Notes: generated by a model not told the origin, from the letters alone. A stretch of 64,000 nt of DNA from Shewanella electrica (GCF_022321485.1 NZ_JAKOGG010000004.1:388271-452270); one strand, 5' to 3'; positions 8,740 to 18,304 are shown, counted from the stretch's first letter. Numbers and translations: made by a program.

Positions 8740-9178
8740 CCCCCAGCCCATCAATATTCTGTGGCGAGGGAAGGCGTTAGCAGCCTTACCAACTCGTGAT
8801 GCGTTATTGCCCGCGTTAATGGTGCTTGCTGCGGCAAAAGACTGTCATTTGTCCTCATTAGTTGCTGCATTGCTTCCGCGTTACACCAGTTCCGACCGGA
8901 TTAAAGATTTTGCGCGTGAACGAAGTCTAGCGTTGATTGCTAAAGGCGAAGCTCAGCCAAACGCGTTTTTACGCACTTTGGGGTTGGCAAATGTCGATGT
9001 GAGTTCGGTCAACACGACGGATGGTTTACGGTTGACGTTATCTGACGGCCGAGTGATTCATTTACGGCCCTCTGGCAATGCACCGGAACTACGTTGTTAC
9101 GCAGAGGCCGCAACCGAATCGGATGCCAATGCGCTAGTTTCTGGTGTGCTTAACGCTGTTGTCAGTGCACCTTGGTGA
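8740..9178 (+). pseudogene. manB: 3' remnant of phosphomannomutase/phosphoglucomutase
   Basis: About 145 C-terminal codons of a phosphohexomutase survive: ALPTRDALLPALMVLAAAK, a SSDRIKDF segment and RPSGNAPELRCYAEA, the last being the phosphate-binding loop of domain IV. The full enzyme is usually about 460-480 aa, with the catalytic serine and metal loop in the missing N-terminal two thirds. There is no plausible start codon with a ribosome-binding site in the right place; the open frame merely runs in from the end of the preceding glycosyltransferase. The fragment has the higher GC of the downstream region, unlike the glycosyltransferases before it. It therefore looks like the surviving flank of a gene cut when the O-antigen block was exchanged. 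Confidence 0.8.
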
Positions 9179-9270
9179 TATAACCAACTCGCTTTTTCGC
9201 GAAGGTGTAATTTGTCACAGAAAGGTTGTTTTAGCGTTGTTTGGGTGTGCTATTTGTAGTGAATTACCGC

Positions 9271-9276
9271 TATAAT
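9271..9276 (+). promoter_or_regulatory. Possible -10 box for wbaP-rml genes
   Basis: TATAAT lies 65 bp upstream of the wbaP start in the 162-bp gap after the manB remnant and is followed by a GC-rich CCGC. No good -35 hexamer sits at the right distance, so this is a weak call. It would give the wbaP-rml genes a promoter of their own. Confidence 0.35.
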
Positions 9277-9340
9277 CCGCAGGTTTATTGGATGGGCTAA
9301 GACGGTTCAAGCTCATTATTTTGTATTATGGATATTTGAT

Positions 9341-10810
9341 ATGGATATGCCTCAAATTGACACCGCCGCCAGTGCGACAACTCGGATCTTTTCCCCGATG
9401 ATTAATAAAGCTAGCCTGCTATTTTCTGATGTCATTGCTTTTGTGCTTGCCTACGGCGTTACCTGTTTGTTACTCGGTAGCAATGGGTTTGAATCTCCGG
9501 AAATCTTCAGTACCTTTGATAGCCACAATGGTGTAGCTCGCGTTTGGGCCTATGCACTGATCGTGCTCTCGGGGGTGACTTGGTCGTGGACGAAGTTACG
9601 ACACTATACCTACCGTAAGCCATTCTGGAGTGAGCTAAAAGAATGCCTTCAGCTACTTTTGGCTATGGCGGTTGCAGATTTGGCGCTAATAGCTTTGTCT
9701 AAGTGGGACTTTTCACGGGGTGAGTGGTTGTTGTTATGGACCCTATGTTTTGTGCTCGTACCGACCCTGCGTTACTTCACCAAAGTCGGCTTACGGAAAC
9801 TCGGTTTCTGGCAGTTCCCGAGTTTTATCGTTGGCAGTGGCCGCAACGCCGCCGATGCCTACCGGGCAATTCAAAGTGAAGCCTTGATGGGGTTTGATAT
9901 TCAAGGGTTTATTTGTGCAACTAACAGTTGTAAGTCAGCGCCAATTGAAGGCATTCCGTTGTTGAATCTCGACATGGAAACGGTATTGCTTAAGTATCGA
10001 AAATCTAAGTTGTTTTTAGCTTTTGAATACGAGCAAACAGAGTTGCGTGATAACTGGCTGCGTTACCTTTCAGCAAAAGGTATGCGCAACGTCTCAGTGA
10101 TTCCTACCCTGCGAGGAGTACCTTTGTATGGTACTGATATGTCGCACTTTTTTAGCCATGAGTTGATCATGCTGCGCGTTCAAAATAATCTCGCACGTAT
10201 ATCTTCTCGCATGCTGAAACGCGTCTTTGACATTGTCGTATCAGGTTTGTTACTTCTCATTTTGTCTCCGCTGCTAGGTTATATTGCTTGGAAGGCTTCT
10301 CGTGATGGCGGCTCACCGACTTATGGTCATGAACGTGTTGGGCAGCATGGTAAGAAGTTTAAATGTCTTAAATTCCGTTCGATGGTCTCCAACTCAAAAG
10401 AAGTGTTAGAAGAGTTGCTGGCAAATGACCCAGAAGCCCGGGCGGAATGGTTTAAAGATTTCAAACTTAAAAACGATCCACGAATTACACCTATCGGGCA
10501 TTTTTTGCGTAAGACCAGTTTGGATGAATTGCCGCAGCTATGGAACGTATTCAAAGGTGAAATGAGCTTAGTGGGGCCACGCCCAGTGGTTGATGCTGAA
10601 CTTGAACGCTACGGCGATGATGCTGAGTACTACCTCATGGCCAAACCTGGCATGAGCGGTTTATGGCAAGTGAGTGGTCGCAACGATGTGGATTACGCCA
10701 CGCGGGTATACCTTGATGGTTGGTATGTTAAAAACTGGTCACTGTGGTATGACATTGCCATTTTATTTAAGACAGTAGGTGTAGTTTTGCATCGAGATGG
10801 TGCTTACTAG
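9341..10810 (+). CDS. wbaP: Undecaprenyl-phosphate sugar-phosphotransferase
   Basis: This inner-membrane enzyme starts O-unit synthesis by moving a sugar-1-phosphate, classically galactose-1-phosphate, to undecaprenyl phosphate. The 489-aa protein has several membrane helices in residues 20-140, a central soluble domain, a helix at about residue 290 (KRVFDIVVSGLLLLIL) and a C-terminal bacterial sugar transferase domain with FRSMV, DPRITPIGHFLRKTSLDELP and SLVGPRPV, which carry the catalytic acidic and basic residues. Length and architecture match WbaP rather than the short PglC type. ATG 9341 is the first usable start; a nearby ATG at 9328 hits a stop at once. It is followed by rmlD after 63 bp. 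Galactose versus another hexose cannot be told from sequence. Confidence 0.85.
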   Translation: MDMPQIDTAASATTRIFSPMINKASLLFSDVIAFVLAYGVTCLLLGSNGFESPEIFSTFDSHNGVARVWAYALIVLSGVTWSWTKLRHYTYRKPFWSELKECLQLLLAMAVADLALIALSKWDFSRGEWLLLWTLCFVLVPTLRYFTKVGLRKLGFWQFPSFIVGSGRNAADAYRAIQSEALMGFDIQGFICATNSCKSAPIEGIPLLNLDMETVLLKYRKSKLFLAFEYEQTELRDNWLRYLSAKGMRNVSVIPTLRGVPLYGTDMSHFFSHELIMLRVQNNLARISSRMLKRVFDIVVSGLLLLILSPLLGYIAWKASRDGGSPTYGHERVGQHGKKFKCLKFRSMVSNSKEVLEELLANDPEARAEWFKDFKLKNDPRITPIGHFLRKTSLDELPQLWNVFKGEMSLVGPRPVVDAELERYGDDAEYYLMAKPGMSGLWQVSGRNDVDYATRVYLDGWYVKNWSLWYDIAILFKTVGVVLHRDGAY

Positions 10811-10873
10811 ATTTGGTGAAAGGTTTCAAAGGGGCTATCGAATTGAGGTGGCCTTTGTTTTTTAAGGAAATGT

Positions 10874-11761
10874 ATGACAGTAAAGTTGATGTTGACCGGT
10901 GCTAACGGCCAAGTTGGTACCAGCTTGCAGCAACGTGCCGTAAGCTTAGGTTGGCAAGTGCTAGCAGTTGATCGTAGTGAGTTGGATATCACTGATCGTG
11001 ATGCGGTTTTACAAGTTGCAGCGAGATTTCAACCGGATGTGATTATCAATGCGGCAGCACACACTGCCGTAGACAAGGCGGAGAGCGAGGTTGCAGCTTC
11101 TTATGCGATTAATCGCGATGGCCCGCAATTCCTCGCTGAAGCCGCGAGCCGTGGTAATGCCGTGTTGCTGCATATTTCTACCGATTATGTGTTTGCCGGT
11201 GACAAAGATGGGGTCTATCTAGAAACCGATGCCGTGGCACCGCAAGGGGTGTATGGTGCGTCGAAACTGGCAGGCGAGCAGGCCGTTGCTACGCATTGTA
11301 GCAAGCATCTAATTTTACGAACTGCGTGGGTATTTGGTGAGCAAGGCAATAACTTTGTTAAAACCATGCTGCGTGTTGGCGCTATGCGCGATAGCTTAAA
11401 TGTGGTGGCCGATCAGTTTGGTGGCCCGACATACGCTGGTGATATTGCAGATGCATTGTTAGCTATGGCGCAGCGCGCACTGCAGTCCGATTTCGCGGCT
11501 TGGGGCGTGTATCATTTTTCGGGGGCGCCTCATGTTAGCTGGCATGGTTTTGCCGAAGCGATTTTCGCCAAAGCGGGCGAGTTACAACTGTTAGCGCAAT
11601 TGCCGACAGTTAACCCGATCACTACCAAGGACTATCCAACTCCAGCAAAACGCCCGGCTAACTCACGCTTAGATTGCCAGAAAATCCAACACGTATTTGG
11701 TATTCAACCTAGTAATTGGCAACATGCACTAGCAAATTTGCAGCAATATTTACCGCAATAA
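10874..11761 (+). CDS. rfbD: dTDP-4-dehydrorhamnose reductase
   Basis: RmlD performs the last step of dTDP-L-rhamnose synthesis, reducing dTDP-4-keto-L-rhamnose with NAD(P)H. The 295-aa protein begins with a Rossmann motif GANGQVGTSL, contains INAAAHTAVDKAE and STDYVFAGD, and has the catalytic YxxxK as YGASK near residue 130. C-terminal KRPANSRLDCQKI is typical of the family. AAGGAAA at 10864-10870 gives a good ribosome-binding site for ATG 10874. The gene leads an rml operon in the order D-A-C-B, with gaps of 10-30 bp; the common enterobacterial order is B-D-A-C, so this order is a useful marker. The product feeds the rhamnosyltransferase-like enzymes upstream. Confidence 0.95.
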   Translation: MTVKLMLTGANGQVGTSLQQRAVSLGWQVLAVDRSELDITDRDAVLQVAARFQPDVIINAAAHTAVDKAESEVAASYAINRDGPQFLAEAASRGNAVLLHISTDYVFAGDKDGVYLETDAVAPQGVYGASKLAGEQAVATHCSKHLILRTAWVFGEQGNNFVKTMLRVGAMRDSLNVVADQFGGPTYAGDIADALLAMAQRALQSDFAAWGVYHFSGAPHVSWHGFAEAIFAKAGELQLLAQLPTVNPITTKDYPTPAKRPANSRLDCQKIQHVFGIQPSNWQHALANLQQYLPQ

Positions 11762-11791
11762 CCCATCTGACCCATCGAGACAGAGAAGAAT

Positions 11792-12664
11792 ATGAAAGGC
11801 ATTATTTTAGCGGGCGGCAGTGGCACCCGTTTACATCCAGCGACGATTGGCGTTAACAAGCAGTTGTTACCTGTTTATGACAAACCGATGATCTACTACC
11901 CACTGACCACCTTGATGTTGGCCGGTATTCGTGAAGTGTTGATTATCAGCACACCCAATGATCAAGACACCTATCACCGCATTTTAGGTGATGGTAGCCA
12001 ATGGGGTATCCGTATCGAGTATGCGGTACAACCGAGCCCAGATGGATTAGCACAAGCGTTTATTATTGGCGAAAAGTTCATTGGTGACGATTCGGTGTGT
12101 TTAGTACTTGGCGATAATATTTTTTATGGTCATGGATTCAGTAAAACACTGCAAGCCGCTGCGGCACAGCCTGATGGTGCAACAGTGTTTGGCTATTATG
12201 TGCAAGATCCTGAGCGCTATGGCGTGGTGGATTTTGATAAGAACGGTAATGCGATTTCTATTGAAGAAAAACCGCTTGAGCCTAAGTCCAATTATGCGGT
12301 GACCGGACTGTACTTCTACGATAACGAAGTGGTTGAAATAGCCAAACAGGTTAAACCATCTCATCGTGGCGAGTTGGAAATTACCGACATCAACAATATT
12401 TATCTGCAACGCGGAAAACTGCGGGTCGAGCGGATGAGCCGCGGTTCTGCTTGGTTAGACACTGGCACCCATGACTCATTATTAGATGCGGCAATTTTTA
12501 TTCGCGTGTTAGAAAAACGTCAAGGACAAAAGGTGGCCTCGCCAGAAGAGACTGCCTACCGCATGGGCTTTATTAATGCTGACCAGTTAGCTGAGTTAGC
12601 CAAGCCGTTGATTAAAAGCGGTTATGGCGCTTATCTAATGCAAGTTCTAAAAGAGACTATTTGA
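11792..12664 (+). CDS. rfbA: Glucose-1-phosphate thymidylyltransferase
   Basis: RmlA joins glucose-1-phosphate and dTTP to dTDP-glucose and is usually feedback-inhibited by dTDP-rhamnose. The 290-aa protein has the nucleotidyltransferase signature [11 protein letters not shown] at residue 7, [26 protein letters not shown] (metal-binding Asp), IEEKP and a GTHDSLLDA segment. All are standard RmlA features and the length is normal. It starts 30 bp after rfbD and ends 10 bp before rfbC, so it is part of the same operon. Nothing in the sequence is unusual. Confidence 0.97.
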   Translation: MKGIILAGGSGTRLHPATIGVNKQLLPVYDKPMIYYPLTTLMLAGIREVLIISTPNDQDTYHRILGDGSQWGIRIEYAVQPSPDGLAQAFIIGEKFIGDDSVCLVLGDNIFYGHGFSKTLQAAAAQPDGATVFGYYVQDPERYGVVDFDKNGNAISIEEKPLEPKSNYAVTGLYFYDNEVVEIAKQVKPSHRGELEITDINNIYLQRGKLRVERMSRGSAWLDTGTHDSLLDAAIFIRVLEKRQGQKVASPEETAYRMGFINADQLAELAKPLIKSGYGAYLMQVLKETI

Positions 12665-12674
12665 GAGTTATCTA

Positions 12675-13220
12675 ATGAAAGTTGTCGATACAGCAATTGC
12701 TGAAGTAAAGATTATCGAGCCACAAGTGTTTGGTGATGAACGTGGTTTCTTTATGGAAACTTGGCGAGAAACTTGGTTTAACGAACAAGTGTGCGAACGT
12801 CGTTTTATTCAAGATAACCATTCAAAGTCGCGTCAGGGAATTTTACGCGGCTTACATTACCAAACTGAAAATACTCAAGGTAAGTTGGTTCGCGTCGTCA
12901 GCGGTGAGGTGTTTGATGTTGCCGTTGATATGCGCAAGTCTTCTCCTACCTTTGGTCAATGGGTTGGGGTGTTATTGTCAGCCGAGAACAAACGTCAGTT
13001 GTGGGTGCCAGAAGGGTTTGCCCATGGTTTCTATGTGACCACTGAAACCGCCGAGTTTGTTTATCGTTGTACTGATTATTACAACCCCAATGCTGAGCAT
13101 TCCGTACGTTGGGATGATCCTGACCTCGCAATTGCGTGGCCATTGGTCGATGGTCAACAACCATCATTGTCAGCCAAAGATGCTGATGCAAAATGGTTGA
13201 AAGATGCCGTCACTTTTTAA
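12675..13220 (+). CDS. rfbC: dTDP-4-dehydrorhamnose 3,5-epimerase
   Basis: RmlC is the cupin-fold epimerase that turns dTDP-4-keto-6-deoxyglucose into dTDP-4-keto-L-rhamnose. The 181-aa sequence has DERGFFMETWRE at residue 21, QDNHSKSRQGILRGLHYQ with the catalytic histidine, KLVRVVSGEVFDVAVDMR and WVPEGFAHGFYV, followed by YKCTDYY-like YRCTDYYNP containing the catalytic tyrosine. These are the full set of family motifs and the length is typical. It sits between rfbA and rfbB with short gaps and depends on the same upstream promoter. Confidence 0.97.
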   Translation: MKVVDTAIAEVKIIEPQVFGDERGFFMETWRETWFNEQVCERRFIQDNHSKSRQGILRGLHYQTENTQGKLVRVVSGEVFDVAVDMRKSSPTFGQWVGVLLSAENKRQLWVPEGFAHGFYVTTETAEFVYRCTDYYNPNAEHSVRWDDPDLAIAWPLVDGQQPSLSAKDADAKWLKDAVTF

Positions 13221-13243
13221 TTTAAGCAATTAGGACTATTCCG

Positions 13244-14353
13244 ATGAAAAGATTACTTGTCACCGGTGCTGCTGGTTTTATCGGCGCGAATTTTGTGCAT
13301 TACTGGTTGTCGCAGCACGCGGAAGACCGTGTGGTGGTGTTGGATGCGTTAACTTACGCTGGCAACCTTGAGACTCTGTTGCCATTGATGGATAAGCCAA
13401 ACTTTCGGTTTGTTAAAGGCAACATCGGTAATACTGAATTGGTTGAGCTACTGTTACGTGAAGAACAAATTGATACCTTGGTACACTTTGCCGCTGAATC
13501 TCACGTTGACCGCTCGATCACCGGTCCCGACGCTTTTATCGAAACCAACATTATCGGTACGCACAGCTTGCTGAAAGCGGCACGTAGTGTTTGGCTTGCT
13601 GATCCTGCCAATCCTTTGCCGCACCGTTTCCATCACGTATCGACAGATGAAGTCTACGGGACGTTGGGACCCAATGATCCTGCGTTTACCGAGCTGACTC
13701 AGTATGCGCCTAATTCGCCTTATTCTGCGTCTAAAGCCGCTTCTGATCATTTGGTACGTGCTTACCATCACACCTATGGCTTGAACGTAACGACCAGTAA
13801 TTGTTCAAACAATTATGGTTATTATCACTTCCCTGAGAAGCTTATCCCGCTGTGTTTGACTAACATCCTCGAAGGTAAGCCTTTGCCAATTTATGGCGAT
13901 GGCAAACAGATCCGTGATTGGTTATTTGTGGAAGATCACTGCCGTGGTATCGAGTTAGTGCTGCAAAAGGGCGTCACTGGCGAGACCTATAATATCGGCG
14001 GTGTTAACGAATGGCAGAACATCGATATCGTTAATTTGCTTTGCGAATTGATGGATGGCGAATTTGCGGCTGATGCATCGTTGGCTGAGCGTTATCCTCA
14101 ATCTCCTTGCGCGCAAGGTAAACCGGCGAATTCTTTGATCACTTATGTGAAGGATCGTGCTGGGCATGATCGCCGCTATGCGATTGATTGTACTAAGATT
14201 GAGCGCGAACTCGGTTTTAAACCCGCTGAAACCTTCGAAACTGGCGTGCGGAAAACCGTAAGTTGGTATTTGAACAATCAGGCATGGATCGACAATGTCA
14301 AAAGCGGTGCTTATCAAACTTGGATTGACCAGCAATACGCCAAGCGCAAGTAG
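13244..14353 (+). CDS. rfbB: dTDP-glucose 4,6-dehydratase
   Basis: RmlB catalyses the NAD-dependent dehydration of dTDP-glucose to dTDP-4-keto-6-deoxyglucose, which precedes RmlC and RmlD. The 369-aa protein carries GAAGFIGANF at residue 8, AAESHVDRSI, the catalytic STDEVYG and YSASKAASDHLV (YxxxK), NYGYYHFPEKLIP and GETYNIGG. It is slightly longer than many RmlB proteins, with extra residues around 265-290, but all active-site motifs are present. It is the last gene of the rml operon and is followed 25 bp later by a clear rho-independent terminator. Confidence 0.96.
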   Translation: MKRLLVTGAAGFIGANFVHYWLSQHAEDRVVVLDALTYAGNLETLLPLMDKPNFRFVKGNIGNTELVELLLREEQIDTLVHFAAESHVDRSITGPDAFIETNIIGTHSLLKAARSVWLADPANPLPHRFHHVSTDEVYGTLGPNDPAFTELTQYAPNSPYSASKAASDHLVRAYHHTYGLNVTTSNCSNNYGYYHFPEKLIPLCLTNILEGKPLPIYGDGKQIRDWLFVEDHCRGIELVLQKGVTGETYNIGGVNEWQNIDIVNLLCELMDGEFAADASLAERYPQSPCAQGKPANSLITYVKDRAGHDRRYAIDCTKIERELGFKPAETFETGVRKTVSWYLNNQAWIDNVKSGAYQTWIDQQYAKRK

Positions 14354-14377
14354 AGCTGATACACGTTGTTGAAGTTT

Positions 14378-14409
14378 AAAAAGCCAGAGCCAATTGCTCT
14401 GGCTTTTTT
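14378..14409 (+). terminator. Rho-independent terminator after rfbB
   Basis: AAGCCAGAGC (14381-14390) pairs with GCTCTGGCTT (14396-14405) around a 5-base loop and is followed by a T run; flanking A and T bases extend the stem. It closes the wbaP-rml transcription unit. Confidence 0.9.
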
Positions 14410-14532
14410 CTATGTAGTTCTGAAATACTTCGCGATAAAGCGGACGTCTTGATCGCAATACCGACTAATCTAACTCGCCACTGATTACACATTTAGGTGC
14501 TGTAGAGCGGGTTGAAAGTGACTGCTAACGTA

Positions 14533-14900
14533 TCATTCCATTAAATCCGCTAGTCGTTTCAGCAGTGCTTTTCGGCCGTTATTGGCGTCGATGAAGCGTT
14601 GAAAACGATGCTGGAATGCTAATGTGTTGTTGTTGAGTTGGTAGGCTTTGGCAAGTTGGTGCAGATCATCTGCAACTTGGTCGTAGGCACTAGCACATCA
14701 CCTGCCTTGCCTAAATCACGCTCTGACAGTTGTAAAAAACAATCATTAAAGATAAACAGCCTCTCGGTGGTTGCTGCATCGCGAGTGGCTGAATTACGTC
14801 ATGCGGATAGGCTGGTTTTAAGGATATTAAGGCAGAGGACGAGGTTGATGCTGCCGTATGTTTCGATTAATGCAATTTTCGCTACGAGTTAACAGGCTCG
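14533..14900 (-). pseudogene. Decayed gene remnant, family not recognised
   Basis: The minus strand carries protein-like sequence broken by an in-frame stop and a frameshift. From about 14900 downward one frame reads AKIALIETYGSINLVLCLNI, meets a TGA, then continues with ATTERLFIFNDCFLQL and [12 protein letters not shown] shifted frame then reads YDQVADDLHQLAKAYQ and ends in FQRFIDANNGRKALLKRL and a TGA at 14533-14535. The last segment is helix-rich and looks like a true C-terminus. I do not recognise the family. Part of the remnant (14694-14760) matches a short repeat found elsewhere in the window, so some of the coding appearance may be accidental. The rest of the 14411-15087 gap holds nothing else I can support apart from the dxs terminator. 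Confidence 0.4.
14694..14760 (-). repeat. Copy A of a short intergenic repeat
   Basis: The first 31 bases match positions 32578-32608 at 28 of 31 bases, and the segment ends with a similar AAACAGC after a variable middle. A third, more diverged relative lies at 38651-38700. Orientation is given as the strand reading GATTTAGGC. Confidence 0.6.
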
Positions 14901-15033
14901 TTGGGCTAGCGCATTTTAGGGGGGGCAGAGGGAAGGTGGCGGCAATACTTGTCTAATCGAGAGTATTTAAAAAACGATCTGTGTTTAGCGCCGCAGTCGG
15001 TGTGATATTGGCTTGTTCGTGAGTTATTGATTG

Positions 15034-15065
15034 AAAAGGCTGCCCCGTGTCAAAACAAGGCAGCC
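15034..15065 (-). terminator. Rho-independent terminator after dxs
   Basis: On the minus strand GGCTGCC and GGCAGCC form a stem around a 14-base loop, followed by TTTT. It lies just past the dxs stop at 15088. Confidence 0.8.
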
Positions 15066-15087
15066 GCGCGATGCTTAGCTGGAACGG

Positions 15088-16953
15088 TTAAGCAATAAAG
15101 TCTTCAATCTTTTGCTGTAAGCCTTTCGCATCTAGGCCTAGCTCTGCGATGATTTCTGCTGGTGCGCCGTGTTTGACAAACTCATCTGGTAAGCCAATTT
15201 GCAGTACTGGTTTGCAAATTTTGTGTTTGGCTAGCACTTCCAGCACGCCGCTACCTGCACCGCCCATAATCACGTTCTCTTCCACCGTGACTAACACATC
15301 ATGGCTTTGCGCCAATTCTAGCAATAGAGCTTCATCCAAGGGTTTGACAAAGCGCATATCGGCTACGGTGGCGTCTAGCGACTCGGCGACTTCCAATGCG
15401 GCAGCCAGTGTCGTACCAAAGTTGATGATGGCCACTTTGTTGCCTTGGCGTTTGATAAGACCTTTGCCGATTGGCAGGGCGGTCATCTGTTCTTCCGGTT
15501 TAACACCTGTGGCGCTGCCACGCGGGTAACGCACAGCAACGGGGCCGTCTTGATAGCAATAACCGGTGTACAGCATCTGACGACATTCGTTTTCATCAGA
15601 TGGTGCCATAATCACCATGTTTGGCACACAACGCAGGAAGGTCAGGTCAAACGCACCTTGGTGAGTTGGACCATCGGCGCCGACAATGCCGCCACGGTCA
15701 ATGGCAAACAGCACAGGTAGACGTTGCAAAGCTACGTCATGGATCAGTTGGTCATAGGCGCGTTGCAAGAAGGTGGAGTAGATAGCAACTACAGGTTTGT
15801 AACCTTCACAGGCAAAACCCGCACCTAGCGTGACGGCATGTTGCTCGGCAATCGCCGCATCAAAATATTGCTCAGGAAAACGCTGAGAAAACTCGACCAT
15901 GCCTGAGCCTTCACGCATCGCCGGAGTGATGCCCAATACTTTCTCATCACGGCTAGCCATGTCACACAGCCACTTACCGAAGATTTCTGAGAAGGTCGGC
16001 AAGCCCGGTTTGGTATCGGGTTTACGGAACTGAGTTGGGTCGAATTTAGGCACTGCATGCCAACCAATCGGATCTTTCTCCGCAGGTTCATAGCCTTTGC
16101 CTTTCTTGGTCATAATATGCAGCAGTTGTGGCCCTTGCAGGCCGCGCATATTTCGCAAGGTTTCAACCATGGCGTCAACATCATGGCCGTCGATGGGGCC
16201 GATGTAGTTGAAGCCCAACTCTTCAAATAAGGTGCCTGGCACCATCATGCCTTTCAAGTGCTCTTCGGTACGGCGTGCCATCTCTTTAATCACTGGCATG
16301 CCTTTAAGCACTTTTTTGCCGCCTTCGCGGATGGTGGTGTAGAAACGGCCAGACATCAGTTGCGCGAGATGTTTATTCAGTGCGCCGACGTTTTCGGAGA
16401 TCGACATTTCGTTGTCGTTCAGCACAATCAGCATGTCTTTGTGCAGATCGCCTGCGTGGTTCAGTGCTTCAAACACCATGCCGCCAGTCATGGCGCCATC
16501 ACCAATAACGGCTACCACTTTACGGCCTGCTTGCTCTTTATCTGCAGCGATTGCCATACCGAGTGCGGCTGAAATTGAGGTACCAGAGTGGCCGACGCTG
16601 AAAGTGTCGTATTCGCTTTCTTCACGCCAAGGGAATGGGTGCAGCCCCTCTTTTTGGCGAATCGTGTGCATTTGTTCGCGGCGACCGGTAAGAATTTTAT
16701 GGGGATAGGCTTGGTGGCCTACGTCCCACACCAAACGGTCAAACGGCGTATTAAATACATAATGCAGCGCCACAGTCAGTTCGACTGTGCCTAAACCTGA
16801 GGCAAAGTGCCCGCTTGAGCGGCCAACTGACTGTAATAAAAAGGCGCGAAGCTCGTCGGCTAATTGAGGCAATACTGCCTGTGGTAATGCACGCAGTTCA
16901 TCTGGCGTATTCGCCTGCGCTAGTACCGGAAACTGAGAAATATCCAGGCTCAT
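15088..16953 (-). CDS. dxs: 1-deoxy-D-xylulose-5-phosphate synthase
   Basis: Dxs condenses pyruvate and glyceraldehyde-3-phosphate with thiamine diphosphate to make DXP, the entry to the MEP isoprenoid route and a thiamine/pyridoxal precursor. Seen are [35 protein letters not shown], the ThDP-binding [18 protein letters not shown] to LNDNEMSIS, and the C-terminal [15 protein letters not shown] and [11 protein letters not shown]. The chosen start gives 621 aa and the N-terminus MSLDISQFP, equivalent to E. coli MSFDIAKYP; an ATG four codons earlier (16965) is possible but neither has a strong ribosome-binding site. It is the third gene of xseB-ispA-dxs. Confidence 0.96.
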   Translation of the reverse strand: MSLDISQFPVLAQANTPDELRALPQAVLPQLADELRAFLLQSVGRSSGHFASGLGTVELTVALHYVFNTPFDRLVWDVGHQAYPHKILTGRREQMHTIRQKEGLHPFPWREESEYDTFSVGHSGTSISAALGMAIAADKEQAGRKVVAVIGDGAMTGGMVFEALNHAGDLHKDMLIVLNDNEMSISENVGALNKHLAQLMSGRFYTTIREGGKKVLKGMPVIKEMARRTEEHLKGMMVPGTLFEELGFNYIGPIDGHDVDAMVETLRNMRGLQGPQLLHIMTKKGKGYEPAEKDPIGWHAVPKFDPTQFRKPDTKPGLPTFSEIFGKWLCDMASRDEKVLGITPAMREGSGMVEFSQRFPEQYFDAAIAEQHAVTLGAGFACEGYKPVVAIYSTFLQRAYDQLIHDVALQRLPVLFAIDRGGIVGADGPTHQGAFDLTFLRCVPNMVIMAPSDENECRQMLYTGYCYQDGPVAVRYPRGSATGVKPEEQMTALPIGKGLIKRQGNKVAIINFGTTLAAALEVAESLDATVADMRFVKPLDEALLLELAQSHDVLVTVEENVIMGGAGSGVLEVLAKHKICKPVLQIGLPDEFVKHGAPAEIIAELGLDAKGLQQKIEDFIA

Positions 16954-16973
16954 AAAATCATTCATTAGGTTAT

Positions 16974-17852
16974 TTATACTCGCCGTTCAATGATATAGCG
17001 GGCGAATTCTGCAATTAGTTGGCTATTGTAGGGCAAATCACTCAAGGCTGATAGTGCGTCCTGTAACAGCTGTTCGGCGGTGGCTTTGGCACCGTCTAAG
17101 CCTAGCAAACGTGGATAGGTACTTTTATTAGACTTTGTATCAGAACCTTGCGGTTTACCTAGCACTTCCGTGGAACTGGTGACGTCTAAAATATCGTCCT
17201 GTACTTGGAAGGCAAGACCAATGGCGACAGCGTATTGGCGTAATTTGCTTTGGGTCAGCTCATCCCCCGCGGCAGCAATCACCGCTAGTTCAACAGCACA
17301 CTGGATCAAGGCACCAGTTTTTAGCCGATGCAGTTGGGTGAGTTCGTCTAAACTGATTTGCTTATCGGTGGCTGCCATATCCAGCGCCTGACCGCCACAC
17401 ATGCCGCTGTAACCCGCCGCTTGCGCCAGTGAACGCACCATCGCTAACTGCTGCTCGGCAGAAAACTCACTCGGTGCGGTTAAAATATCAAAGGCTAAAG
17501 ATTGCAAACCGTCACCAGCTAAAATCGCGGTGGCTTCATCGTAGGCGACATGTACGGTAGGTTGTCCACGGCGCAGCGCGTCATCGTCCATTGCCGGCAG
17601 ATCATCATGGATCAGAGAATAGGCGTGAATACATTCGATGGCGGCGGCACAGTTATCTAATTTGTGTAACGGCACACCCAACATATCACCCACGGCATAC
17701 ACCAAAAATGGTCGCACACGCTTACCACCGAGTAATACCCCATGTTTCATGGCGGCTTTAAGCGTTGCATCGGTTGTGGCGAGCTGATCCAGCAGCGAGG
17801 TTAGGTGCTGATTAACGCGTTGTTGGTAGCGGGTAATAGCGTCAGATAACAA
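16974..17852 (-). CDS. ispA: (2E,6E)-farnesyl diphosphate synthase
   Basis: IspA extends DMAPP/GPP with IPP to farnesyl diphosphate, the precursor of undecaprenyl and ubiquinone side chains. The 292-aa protein has the first aspartate-rich motif DDLPAMDDD near residue 83, [11 protein letters not shown], and the second motif QDDILD near residue 222, with KSTYP downstream. It starts with TTG at 17852, directly next to the xseB stop, so translation is probably coupled. It precedes dxs by about 20 bp. The three-gene order is the standard gammaproteobacterial one. Confidence 0.95.
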   Translation of the reverse strand: MLSDAITRYQQRVNQHLTSLLDQLATTDATLKAAMKHGVLLGGKRVRPFLVYAVGDMLGVPLHKLDNCAAAIECIHAYSLIHDDLPAMDDDALRRGQPTVHVAYDEATAILAGDGLQSLAFDILTAPSEFSAEQQLAMVRSLAQAAGYSGMCGGQALDMAATDKQISLDELTQLHRLKTGALIQCAVELAVIAAAGDELTQSKLRQYAVAIGLAFQVQDDILDVTSSTEVLGKPQGSDTKSNKSTYPRLLGLDGAKATAEQLLQDALSALSDLPYNSQLIAEFARYIIERRV

Positions 17853-18098
17853 TTACTGTTCCTCAGATTCAAACGGTGAAAGTGGTGCTTCCGTATCGTT
17901 CGCCAGCAAAATAGCGACTTTCTGTTGCGCTTGTTCTAACTTGTCTTGGCTGGCACGTACCAGATGCACGCCGCGCTCAAATTGTTTTAACGCATCGTCG
18001 AGCGCGACATCGCCTTGCTCAAGTTCGTTGACTATCTGCTCCAGCTCACCAAGTGACTGCTCAAAACTGAGATTTTCGGGTTTCTTAGCCACATCCAA
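17853..18098 (-). CDS. xseB: Exodeoxyribonuclease VII small subunit
   Basis: XseB partners XseA in exonuclease VII, which degrades single-stranded DNA to acid-soluble oligonucleotides. The 81-residue protein has FEQSLGELEQIVNELEQGD and DDALKQFERGVHLVRASQDKL, a two-helix pattern typical of the family. It is first in the operon with ispA and dxs, and its stop codon abuts the ispA start. The C-terminal tail is acidic. Length and motif leave little doubt. Confidence 0.95.
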   Translation of the reverse strand: MDVAKKPENLSFEQSLGELEQIVNELEQGDVALDDALKQFERGVHLVRASQDKLEQAQQKVAILLANDTEAPLSPFESEEQ

Positions 18099-18123
18099 AT
18101 CCTGTTATTCAATCTGGGACGAG

Positions 18124-18132
18124 AGTATACCA
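18124..18132 (-). promoter_or_regulatory. Extended -10 promoter for xseB-ispA-dxs
   Basis: The minus strand reads TGGTATACT, an extended -10 (TGN plus TATACT), 26 bp upstream of the xseB start. No clear -35 is present, as is common for extended -10 promoters. Confidence 0.45.
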
Positions 18133-18304
18133 GCCAACACGGTAGAACGGCGACCATCCTTTTCACCATGGTGGGCTGCAATAAGCAGCGAGAAAGTCGC
18201 AAACGTTATATCAGTGATGCCTAAGGGTCAAATGAGCTGCTTGGTTCTTTGTTACACCGCACGGTTTGTCACATAAAAACCTTTGGTTTCACTATAATTC
18301 TTTC

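Noticed and set aside
13955-14458. 167-codon minus-strand frame opposite the end of rfbB
   Set aside because: It overlaps a certain gene and runs through its terminator; the protein has no recognisable features.
14638-14892. Plus-strand 84-codon frame between rfbB and dxs
   Set aside because: It is opposite the clearer minus-strand remnant and shows no protein-like pattern.
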